Below are positions 1 through 5,452 of a DNA stretch of 5,818 bases, in pieces (the first letter of the stretch is position 1; every line of letters begins with the position of its first letter). This DNA is from Fibrobacteria bacterium GUT77. Lineage in GTDB: Bacteria > Fibrobacterota > Chitinivibrionia > Chitinivibrionales > Chitinispirillaceae. The notes under the pieces are model-generated. The model saw only the letters and a list, made by a program, of their open reading frames with translations. It made no database searches and was not told where the DNA came from. A program made the position numbers and the translations under genes. The stretch is from positions 2,034 through 7,851 of the forward strand of contig LIUJ01000265.1 of NCBI GenBank assembly GCA_001462255.1. Direction: 5' to 3'.

Positions 1-10
1 TTTTAACCCC

Positions 11-63
11 CGGCAACGTAATGCCAACCCCATATCAAAGTCCCGTTAGGGACGACACGTTAG
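11..63. repeat. Hairpin-containing intergenic sequence, probably a dispersed repeat cut by the window edge
   Basis: A perfect 5-bp stem GTCCC (40-44) and GGGAC (49-53) closes a GTTA loop. It lies inside a longer pair, AACGT (15-19) with ACGTT (57-61). The hexamer CGTTAG occurs twice (44-49 and 58-63), and GGCA (12-15) can pair with TGCC (22-25). The block is more GC-rich than the AT-rich DNA that follows and encodes nothing visible. The nearest T-run (64-70) starts 10 nt after the inner stem, so it is a poor intrinsic terminator. The compact palindromic layout resembles short dispersed intergenic repeats, but no second copy exists in this window, so repeat status is inferred. It could instead be a terminator-like end of a gene to the left. 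Confidence 0.35.
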
Positions 64-137
64 TTTTTTTATTTTAACTCACCGACATAGACTATAAAAA
101 TATTATTTTTACATGTGAAAAGTCAATTTTTTTCAGT

Positions 138-170
138 TTGGCAATAAAAACAACGTTTAATATATAAGGA
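138..170 (+). promoter_or_regulatory. Candidate promoter and Shine-Dalgarno region of the YciO-type gene
   Basis: TTGGCA (138-143) and TATATA (161-166) are separated by 17 bp, resembling sigma-70 -35 and -10 boxes in a very AT-rich leader. AAGGA (166-170) lies 11 nt before the ATG at 182 and is the only Shine-Dalgarno-like sequence. The two readings conflict: a transcript starting about 7 nt after 166 would lack AAGGA and have a leader of only about 8-10 nt. Other AT-rich -10-like stretches (TATAAA at 93-98, TATTAT at 101-106) could serve a longer transcript but lack a convincing -35 box. Confidence 0.35.
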
Positions 171-181
171 AAACGTCTTTT

Positions 182-802
182 ATGATGACCGTTTACAGTG
201 TCCACCCGATAAATCCGCAGAGGCGTAGTATGGAAGCCGTTGCCCGCGTTTTGTCGGGTGACGGCGGGATCGCCGTGTATCCTACCGATTCCGTCTACGG
301 GATGGGGGCCTGCGTTACCAATCCGCGGGGGATAGAGCGGATCGCGCGGTTCTTGGAAAAGGACAAGGATCGCCCGTTTTCCTTCATTTGCGGCGATTTT
401 TCGCAGGTCAGCCGCTACGTTCGCCTCTCTAACGCGCACTATCGGTTGATGAAGCGTCACCTACCTGGGCCGTATACGTTCATCCTCAACGCCACCAACC
501 TCGTCCCCAAACGCATTGCCCCTAAGCGGCGGACTGTGGGCATACGTATGCCTAACTCCGTCGTCGCGTTGGAGCTCGTAAGGCTACTTGGCGAACCGTT
601 GGCCAACACGTCCGTCAACTTATCGGGCGAGCCGGCCAACGCCCCGGAGGCAATCATGGAGGCCCTGCGCCACGAGGCGGACGTTATGCTAAACGTAGGG
701 CCGCTCGACGATCCGGAGCCGTCTACGGTGGTCGACCTAACCGGGGACGCGCCGGTTTTGGTTAGGCCGGGCAAGGGGGAGTGGGACGGCGGCGCGGATT
801 GA
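182..802 (+). CDS. yciO: YrdC/Sua5-superfamily protein, YciO type (L-threonylcarbamoyladenylate synthase-like)
   Basis: The 206-residue cytoplasmic protein belongs to the YrdC-like fold, whose TsaC/Sua5 members make threonylcarbamoyl-AMP from threonine, bicarbonate and ATP for the t6A modification of ANN-decoding tRNAs. Visible signatures are the nucleotide-binding start VYPTDSVYGMG (32-42), a K/R-rich stretch leading to RPFSFICGDFSQVS (64-77), LPGPYTFIL (94-102), TVGIRMP (118-124), the STSAN-like NTSVNLSG (142-149), and STVVDLT...VLVRPGKGE near the C-terminus (181-200). The order and the RPFSFICGD and VLVRPGKGE motifs fit the YciO branch better than TsaC. The C-terminal Sua5 domain is absent, which is normal for the short form. 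YciO of E. coli does not simply replace TsaC, so whether this protein is the cell's t6A enzyme cannot be decided here. The ATG at 182 is preferred over the adjacent ATG at 185 because of its distance from AAGGA. It is a single-gene unit on this strand, ending 2 bp from a convergent gene. Confidence 0.88.
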   Translation: MMTVYSVHPINPQRRSMEAVARVLSGDGGIAVYPTDSVYGMGACVTNPRGIERIARFLEKDKDRPFSFICGDFSQVSRYVRLSNAHYRLMKRHLPGPYTFILNATNLVPKRIAPKRRTVGIRMPNSVVALELVRLLGEPLANTSVNLSGEPANAPEAIMEALRHEADVMLNVGPLDDPEPSTVVDLTGDAPVLVRPGKGEWDGGAD

Positions 803-804
803 CG

Positions 805-2133
805 CTAATCGAACCATAGGATGTTCGCCTGTCGCGAAAAATCCGGTAGCGTGTGCACCGACGTCTCCGCCGTGCTGTGAACCATCAGCCCGTTACCGGG
901 GCCCGTTGACGCGTAGATGGAGATGTTTAGGCAGTTGCAGGCGTTACGTACGGCGCGGGTCAGGTTGAAAACGTCCCGAAGTATTTCTTCCTTAGACGTC
1001 TTCTTGGTCTTATACTCCACTCTATAGGCGCCGCTCTCGTTGGTATAAGCGTCCACGATATCGCCGAACTGCGTTACGGCGGCGTTGATCGAGTTTACCT
1101 CCTCGCCGAATATTTCCCGCATCTGCGCCTCCGTCGCGAGCGCCTCCTCCGTTTGTTTCGCCTCGCGGTAGGCCGATAGGAGCCCGTGCCACGCCTGAAG
1201 GTTGTAGCGGTTGAAGGATATGGCTATCTTGTAGAACGCGACCTGCTTGTCTACGCTCGCGCCGCTTGTTTTCGCGGAGTCGACGTAGTTGTTTGCCTGC
1301 TGTTTCTGCTTGTTACTGACGTTGTTGCGCGATTTTTCTTTGTCGCCGCCGCGATCGTTGCCGTCGGCTTGCCGTTCGGGTTGGGCGCCGGCCGCCGGAG
1401 CGTTGTCCGCGCCGCCGCCCGTACCTTTCAGCGGTTGCTTGCCGCCTACGGCCGTTATTATAATTTTGTTGACGCGGATCTTGTTGCCCTTGGGCACAAG
1501 GTAGAACAGTAGGGCGATGACGACGATCACCGCCGCTGTGACGACGGAGATCACGCGGGCCTTTTTCCGTGACTTTTCCTCGGATTCCCTGAGGGCGTAG
1601 AAAGCGTCGCCGTGAATCCCTCCGCCGCCGTGCGCGCCCGAACCGCCGTGGCCGCCGCCGTAACCGCCGCCCGCGCCCGCGTAGCCGCCGTCGGCGCTCT
1701 TATGGTCGGCGTGGGCGTGGACGCCGTGGGGGTCACTGTGGTGGTGGGAGATCGCGTCTTGCACCGACATTGCGGGCGGCGGGGTAGCGGCGGCGTGGGC
1801 GGCCGCCTCCGTCGCCGGTTTCTTAACGCTAATCTTGCGCGGCGCGGCGCCGGGGAGCTCGTCGTCGCGCATTATGGAGTCGTCCTCCGTCCCGTCGTCC
1901 GCCTTCACTACCCGAAAACCCACGCCGAGCGCCTTGAGCTTCGCTATGTGTTGCTCGGCGTCCTTGTACTCCATGTTCTTAAATAGCGTTACCGGCGGTA
2001 CCCTCACCTGATCGAGCGCGGCCTGCATGGACAAATAACGGTCGGCGCCGACCATTATACGCGCCACCGCCTTTTGGACGTTGCTGTCCGGAATGGAAAC
2101 GGCGATAATATCGAATGTTTGCGGCTTCCCCAT
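805..2133 (-). CDS. Unrecognised membrane protein: L7/L12-CTD-like domain, His/Gly-rich linker, one TM helix, TPR-like C-terminal region
   Basis: I do not recognise this 442-residue protein as a named family. Residues 7-77 (from FDIIAVSIPDSN to GVGFRVV) follow the pattern of the ribosomal L7/L12 C-terminal/ClpS-like fold: an FDV-like strand, a K/A-rich helix, a second helix ending before a Pro-containing turn, then KDAEQHIAKLKALGV like the SKEEAEEIKxxLEExGA segment. An acidic and Ala/Pro-rich linker follows, then a His/Gly-rich stretch (130-176, 10 His). Residues 193-213 are one hydrophobic helix preceded by KSRKKAR, which predicts a cytoplasmic N-terminus and an exported C-terminal half. After a charged low-complexity linker (231-292), residues 293-343 look like a TPR helix pair. 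The last 100 residues are unassigned. The open frame extends upstream to a GTG at 2259 (484 residues). I chose the ATG at 2133 because the domain begins there and the extra 42 codons have clearly lower third-position GC. No good Shine-Dalgarno precedes either start. Confidence 0.8.
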   Translation of the reverse strand: MGKPQTFDIIAVSIPDSNVQKAVARIMVGADRYLSMQAALDQVRVPPVTLFKNMEYKDAEQHIAKLKALGVGFRVVKADDGTEDDSIMRDDELPGAAPRKISVKKPATEAAAHAAATPPPAMSVQDAISHHHSDPHGVHAHADHKSADGGYAGAGGGYGGGHGGSGAHGGGGIHGDAFYALRESEEKSRKKARVISVVTAAVIVVIALLFYLVPKGNKIRVNKIIITAVGGKQPLKGTGGGADNAPAAGAQPERQADGNDRGGDKEKSRNNVSNKQKQQANNYVDSAKTSGASVDKQVAFYKIAISFNRYNLQAWHGLLSAYREAKQTEEALATEAQMREIFGEEVNSINAAVTQFGDIVDAYTNESGAYRVEYKTKKTSKEEILRDVFNLTRAVRNACNCLNISIYASTGPGNGLMVHSTAETSVHTLPDFSRQANILWFD

Positions 2134-2266
2134 AGATGTAAAATAATATCCGCCGCCGCTTAGAGGGTCGGAAAAAATCGAATTTGATTGTTGTCGGTTC
2201 ATACGTATGGAATACGAGTGGGAGGAGTAAAATATTGGTGTAGCCGAAAAACAGACCACGCGGTTC
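2134..2266 (-). promoter_or_regulatory. AT-rich leader of the L7/L12-like membrane protein gene
   Basis: These 133 bp separate the small zinc-ribbon gene from the preferred start of the next minus-strand gene. They could be read as a 42-codon extension from the GTG at 2259, but codon bias is lost here. On the minus strand TATTAT (2148-2143) ends 9 nt before the ATG, resembling a -10 box. No matching -35 box is evident at 16-18 bp; TTCCGA (2173-2168) is a weak match at 19 bp. A start from this box would give an almost leaderless message. The gene could equally be read through from ybeY. Confidence 0.25.
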
Positions 2267-2629
2267 TTACATTGCGCGCCGGTTTCGCGCCAAATGCCAC
2301 CCGTGTTGGCGGGGGCACTTGTATGTGTTCAGCGTTATTCCGCGTTCCTCCGCTATGATTTTCGCCCGACGTCGCGCAGCCTCTTGGGTTTCGTACAATT
2401 CTTTATGGCTTCCGCGGGAATCAACGCAGTAGACGCATATCTTGCTTGGGGTTTGGCGTTCTTTGGGCGACAGATGCCATTGCCCGCAATTAGGGCATTT
2501 GAACGGGGACAGGTTTAGACCGTGGGTACGCCTCACGTGCGAGGCTCCGTCGGCGGCTTCGCGTTCGGAGTCGTATTCGGTATAGGGTTGACCGTTTTTT
2601 TTAAAGCAACTTGCGCTTTTTACCGACAT
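2267..2629 (-). CDS. Small protein with two tandem zinc-ribbon-like repeats
   Basis: This 120-residue hydrophilic basic protein is an internal duplication. Repeat 1 (about 8-53) has C8, a helix around REAA (23-26), then FKCPNCGQWHL (43-53). Repeat 2 (about 65-113) has C65-x2-C68, the matching helix around QEAARRRA (82-89), then YKCPRQHGWHL (103-113). The shared plan, Cys, then Y/E-rich stretch, Ala-rich helix, G-[LI]-x-L, [FY]KCPxxxxWHL, matches small bacterial and phage zinc-ribbon-like proteins of unknown function that end in a CPxCxxWHL motif. Likely ligands are C8, C45, C48, H52 in repeat 1 and C65, C68, C105, H109 or H112 in repeat 2, where the second Cys of CPxC is Gln108. The start ATG at 2629 overlaps the end of ybeY by 10 bp, with AGAGG 11 nt upstream inside ybeY, so translation is probably coupled. 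Binding to RNA or the ribosome is a guess from context only. Confidence 0.75.
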   Translation of the reverse strand: MSVKSASCFKKNGQPYTEYDSEREAADGASHVRRTHGLNLSPFKCPNCGQWHLSPKERQTPSKICVYCVDSRGSHKELYETQEAARRRAKIIAEERGITLNTYKCPRQHGWHLARNRRAM

Positions 2630-3087
2630 CGTTTCGCCGGCCTCTGTTGTTGTTTTTGTACGCCAACCGTTGCGCCTCGGTATGAATTGCGCGAGTATTC
2701 CTCTTCCCGCGCTTCCATCACCGTCCGGTCAGCCGACTTTATGTGGTCGTATCCGACCAAATGCAACAATCCGTGGACGAGCAGGCGTTTCAGTTCGTCC
2801 TCGTAGGAGACCCCGTAGCGCCGCGCTTGAACCTTGGCGCGTTGCAGTGATATGTAGACCTCCCCGAGCAGGTCGCCGTCGCCGATGTGGAATGAGAGCA
2901 CGTCGGTAGCCTTGTCAATCTTTCGGTATCGACGATTCAGCTTGCGGATAAAGTAGTCGGAGCAGAGGATGATCACCGCCGATTGGGCGGCGCTTACCCC
3001 TTCCCGCCGATAGACGGACTTTGCGGCGGCGGTCAGAAACGTCGTAGGGCAGGGGAGCGACTCGTAGTCGTGGATTATTCGGATCAT
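2620..3087 (-). CDS. ybeY: YbeY, endoribonuclease / rRNA maturation factor
   Basis: YbeY is a single-strand-specific metal-dependent endoribonuclease acting on the 16S rRNA 3' end and in late 30S quality control. The 155-residue length is normal for the family. The signature zinc-binding motif HGLLHLVGYDH sits at 105-115, supplying H105, H109 and H115. Upstream are the conserved LNRRYR (50-55), TDVLSF (61-66) and LLGEVYIS (73-80) segments, and a D-x-x-V-M-E-A-R-E-E-E stretch (120-130) follows the motif as expected. The last 20 residues are Gln/Arg-rich and poorly conserved in character; their DNA overlaps the start of the next gene. The start ATG at 3087 has no clear Shine-Dalgarno, and a -10-like TACTAT on the minus strand ends 10 nt before it. 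It is the first gene of a minus-strand cluster and diverges from the chemoreceptor gene. Confidence 0.95.
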   Translation of the reverse strand: MIRIIHDYESLPCPTTFLTAAAKSVYRREGVSAAQSAVIILCSDYFIRKLNRRYRKIDKATDVLSFHIGDGDLLGEVYISLQRAKVQARRYGVSYEDELKRLLVHGLLHLVGYDHIKSADRTVMEAREEEYSRNSYRGATVGVQKQQQRPAKRCR

Positions 3088-3148
3088 ACCGTAAAAAATA
3101 GTATCCGCGCCGGGTGTTTTTCTTTTTATTGATATTAATATTTTTGTG

Positions 3149-3178
3149 TTGATACGGCGTTTATGCGATATCTATAAT
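3149..3178 (+). promoter_or_regulatory. Sigma-70-type promoter of the chemoreceptor gene
   Basis: TTGATA (3149-3154, 5 of 6 to the -35 consensus) and a perfect TATAAT (3173-3178) are 18 bp apart. The predicted transcript starts near 3185 and leaves a leader of about 75 nt before the ATG at 3260. Just upstream lies a perfect 10-bp AT palindrome, ATATTAATAT (3132-3141), which could be an operator or simply AT-rich promoter DNA. No sigma-28-like flagellar promoter is seen. The rest of the 172-bp divergent gap shows only AT-rich sequence. Confidence 0.6.
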
Positions 3179-3240
3179 ACAATGTGGGTGGACGCGTAGT
3201 GCGTGATAACCCGTTATATCGTTTAAGATACTACCAAAAG

Positions 3241-3247
3241 AAAGGGG
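3241..3247 (+). promoter_or_regulatory. Weak ribosome binding site of the chemoreceptor gene
   Basis: The purine run AAAGGGG lies 12 nt before the ATG at 3260. It is the only Shine-Dalgarno-like sequence in the leader and the spacing is longer than ideal. It supports the ATG at 3260, which also places a correctly positioned first transmembrane helix. Confidence 0.4.
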
Positions 3248-3259
3248 TTTGACGTCGCT

Positions 3260-5389
3260 ATGAAAAATCTCAAAACATCAGTAAAACTGTCGGTATGTTT
3301 GGGTGTTTCCGTCGCGTTTATACTGCTTGTCGGCCTCTTGGGCATTCTCGGCATGAACGGTATAAATACGCGTTACATTCACGCCATAAACGCTCACGGC
3401 AAGCCGCTTAAAGACGCGGCCGGTCTTTTGGAGGCCATACACTCGCTACGCTCGGAGACGCGGGCGGCCGTACTGTATACCGGCAACATGGGGTTGGTTA
3501 TGAGCACGGAAGCCACGATTAACAATTGGTGCGCGGCGTTTGAGAAGGAGGCGGAGGAGTACGGCAAAACAATCGTCGCCCCCGGAGCCAAAGAGTTGTT
3601 TAGCGACGCGATGCGCGCGTACTCGGTTACGTTCAAACCGTCTATGTATTCCATAATAGACGACGCGAAAAAAGGGGTGTCGGCATCGGAATTGATTACG
3701 CGAATTAAAAATGTCGCGTGGCCGGCGGCGGATCTGATCGCGGACAACATGAAAAAGTGCATGGAAGCGAAAGTGAAAATGCTGACCGTTACGGAAAACG
3801 CGGAAAATTCCCGATACGTCGCCGTCGTCGTCTTAATGGCGGTTCTTACCGTAGTGTGCCTCGCGGTCTTGATATTTTTCGGCGGATATATTTCCGGGAC
3901 AATCAGCAAGCCGCTGGGCGATACCGTAAAAATGATCAACGAAATGGGACGCGGGCATTTGAGCGCGCGGCTTAACATAGATCGCGGCGACGAAATCGGC
4001 GTTATGGCAAAAACGCTCGACAAATTCGCGGAGGATTTGCAGGTCATGTTTATAGGCACCTTGAATAGGATTTCCGACGGCGAGTTGGGCATGGAAGTAC
4101 CCAGTGTAGACGACAAAGACGAACTCGGCGCGGGTCTTAAAAAGACGATTGTGTCTCTGAAAGCCGTCGTTGACGCCATGAGAAAGATTTCCGAAGGCGA
4201 CCTAAGCATGAAAATTGAACAGAAGAACGACAAGGACGAGGTGTCCGGCGCGCTTATTAAGACGGTGAAGTCTCTGCGCACTTTAATCATTGACGACGGC
4301 GGCAGGGTTCTACAGGCGGCGGCGAATAAAGATTTGTCGCAAAGGCTTACCTATACGTATGAGGGCGATTTCAACAAAATGAAGGACAACATAAATACCG
4401 TCGTGCAGAGCCTCGACGACGCGCTTAAGCAGGTTGCGGAGGCCGTAGTGCAGGTGTCGAGCGCGAGCGCCCAAATCTCCGGCGAGAGTCGGGGTTTGGC
4501 GGAGGGTTCAAGCGATCAGTCAAGCGCGATAGAGGAGGTGTCGGCAAGTTTGGAGGAGATATCGTCGATGACAAAGCAGAACGCCGACAATTCCAATCAG
4601 GCGAAAGTTCTAGCCGCCGAGACGCGCTTGGCCGCCGACGAGGGCGACACGGCTATGAAGCGCATGGCGGAGGCGATTTATGAGATTAAGGCTTCGGCCG
4701 ACAATACCGCGAAAATCATTAAGACGATTGACGACATCGCGTTCCAAACGAACTTGCTCGCCCTCAACGCGGCCGTGGAGGCGGCGCGCGCCGGAGAGGC
4801 CGGTAAGGGGTTCGCCGTGGTGGCGGAGGAGGTGCGCAATCTCGCCCTTCTCAGCGCCGATGCCGCTAAGAACACCGCGAATATGATTGAGGAGTCTTTG
4901 GAGAAAGCCGACGGCGGGGTCAAGATAACGCAAGAAGTGGCGAAATCCCTGACCAAAATAGTCGAATGCGCCGGCAAGGCGGGAGACATCATAGCGGAGA
5001 TAGCGGTAGCCTCAAAAGAGCAGTCGAGCGGCATAGAGCAGGTAAACATAGCCGTCGTGCAAATGAGCCACGTGACGCAGCGCAACGCCGCGGTCTCCGA
5101 GCAGTGCGCGAGCGCCTCGCGCGAGTTGAGCGAACAAGCGGCGGTCCTGTCCGATATGGTGAGGGAGTTCAAGTTGAGCGCCGTCGACTTCAGAGGCGAA
5201 CGCCCGACGGCGGGCGGAAATTTCCGGCGCGCCAAATCTTTGCCGTCGTTGCCGCCGCGGCGGTTCGCGTCGCTTTCCGATAAAACGGCGGTCAGGCCGT
5301 TCATACCCGCCAAAACGGTAAAAGCGGTAAAGGCGGAGGAAGTTATGCCGTTTGACGACAGCGAGCTAAGCCGAGGTTTGAAGGGGTAG
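3260..5389 (+). CDS. Methyl-accepting chemotaxis protein with a poly-HAMP stack
   Basis: This 709-residue inner-membrane receptor senses a ligand outside and controls CheA through CheW. TM1 is about 12-33. Residues 34-185 form a mostly helical periplasmic sensor domain of four-helix-bundle type with no recognisable ligand motif. TM2 is about 186-210. A canonical HAMP follows (about 211-262, DEIG at 244-247), then two further HAMP-like units with ISDGEL/DELG (271-290) and ISEGDL/DEVS (310-329), and a more divergent fourth (about 348-388). The signalling domain spans about 390-636: methylation-helix sequence AIEEVSASLEEIS (423-435), hairpin tip FQTNLLALNAAVEAARAGEA to GKGFAVVAEEVRNLA (495-529), and the return helix SSGIEQVNIAVVQM (589-602). 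The two arms are equal in length. The tail (about 640-709) is Pro/Arg/Lys-rich and ends in MPFDDSELS, with no NWETF-type CheR/CheB tether. No che or flagellar genes lie nearby, so its signal is unknown. Confidence 0.95.
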   Translation: MKNLKTSVKLSVCLGVSVAFILLVGLLGILGMNGINTRYIHAINAHGKPLKDAAGLLEAIHSLRSETRAAVLYTGNMGLVMSTEATINNWCAAFEKEAEEYGKTIVAPGAKELFSDAMRAYSVTFKPSMYSIIDDAKKGVSASELITRIKNVAWPAADLIADNMKKCMEAKVKMLTVTENAENSRYVAVVVLMAVLTVVCLAVLIFFGGYISGTISKPLGDTVKMINEMGRGHLSARLNIDRGDEIGVMAKTLDKFAEDLQVMFIGTLNRISDGELGMEVPSVDDKDELGAGLKKTIVSLKAVVDAMRKISEGDLSMKIEQKNDKDEVSGALIKTVKSLRTLIIDDGGRVLQAAANKDLSQRLTYTYEGDFNKMKDNINTVVQSLDDALKQVAEAVVQVSSASAQISGESRGLAEGSSDQSSAIEEVSASLEEISSMTKQNADNSNQAKVLAAETRLAADEGDTAMKRMAEAIYEIKASADNTAKIIKTIDDIAFQTNLLALNAAVEAARAGEAGKGFAVVAEEVRNLALLSADAAKNTANMIEESLEKADGGVKITQEVAKSLTKIVECAGKAGDIIAEIAVASKEQSSGIEQVNIAVVQMSHVTQRNAAVSEQCASASRELSEQAAVLSDMVREFKLSAVDFRGERPTAGGNFRRAKSLPSLPPRRFASLSDKTAVRPFIPAKTVKAVKAEEVMPFDDSELSRGLKG

Positions 5390-5395
5390 CGGATA

Positions 5396-5417
5396 TGGGC
5401 GGCGATTTTGCCGCCCA
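5396..5417 (+). terminator. Hairpin after the chemoreceptor gene, possible bidirectional terminator
   Basis: An 8-bp perfect stem (TGGGCGGC, 5396-5403, with GCCGCCCA, 5410-5417) closes a 6-nt GATTTT loop. It begins 7 nt after the stop codon and lies between two convergent genes, the usual place for a shared terminator. On the plus strand it is followed by a T-rich but interrupted stretch (GTTATTATGTT from 5422) rather than a clean T-run, and the minus-strand side has none. Termination efficiency is therefore uncertain. Confidence 0.5.
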
Positions 5418-5452
5418 CCGCGTTATTATGTTACTCCTACAACAACGATAGA

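Noticed and set aside
40..70. GTCCC/GGGAC hairpin plus T-run as an intrinsic terminator
   Set aside because: The stem has only 5 bp and the T-run begins 10 nt after it, too far for a standard terminator.
92..460. Minus-strand open frame of 122 codons overlapping the YciO-type gene and its leader
   Set aside because: Most of it is antisense to the conserved YrdC-fold core, and its 3' part lies in AT-rich leader DNA.
1620..1700. GCC/CCG-rich tract considered as a microsatellite or CRISPR-like repeat
   Set aside because: The repeats are irregular and in frame with Gly-rich codons of the minus-strand protein, so they are explained by its linker.
1612..1986. Plus-strand open frame of 124 codons opposite the membrane protein gene
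   Set aside because: Its Val/Ala/Arg-rich product is what the antisense of GC-rich Gly/His/Ala codons gives; there is no domain, and the opposite strand has clear domain content.
3139..3146. TATTTTTG, a match to the Bacteroidota -7 box TAnnTTTG
   Set aside because: No -33 TTTG lies about 19 bp upstream, while a good TTGATA/TATAAT pair sits immediately downstream.
3394..4290. Minus-strand open frame of 298 codons inside the chemoreceptor gene
   Set aside because: It is antisense to sensor, TM2 and HAMP sequence that is clearly coding on the plus strand; the Ser/Thr-rich product shows no recognisable motif.
4678..5418. Minus-strand open frame of 246 codons inside the chemoreceptor signalling domain
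   Set aside because: It mirrors the highly conserved MCP hairpin codons and carries no independent signature.
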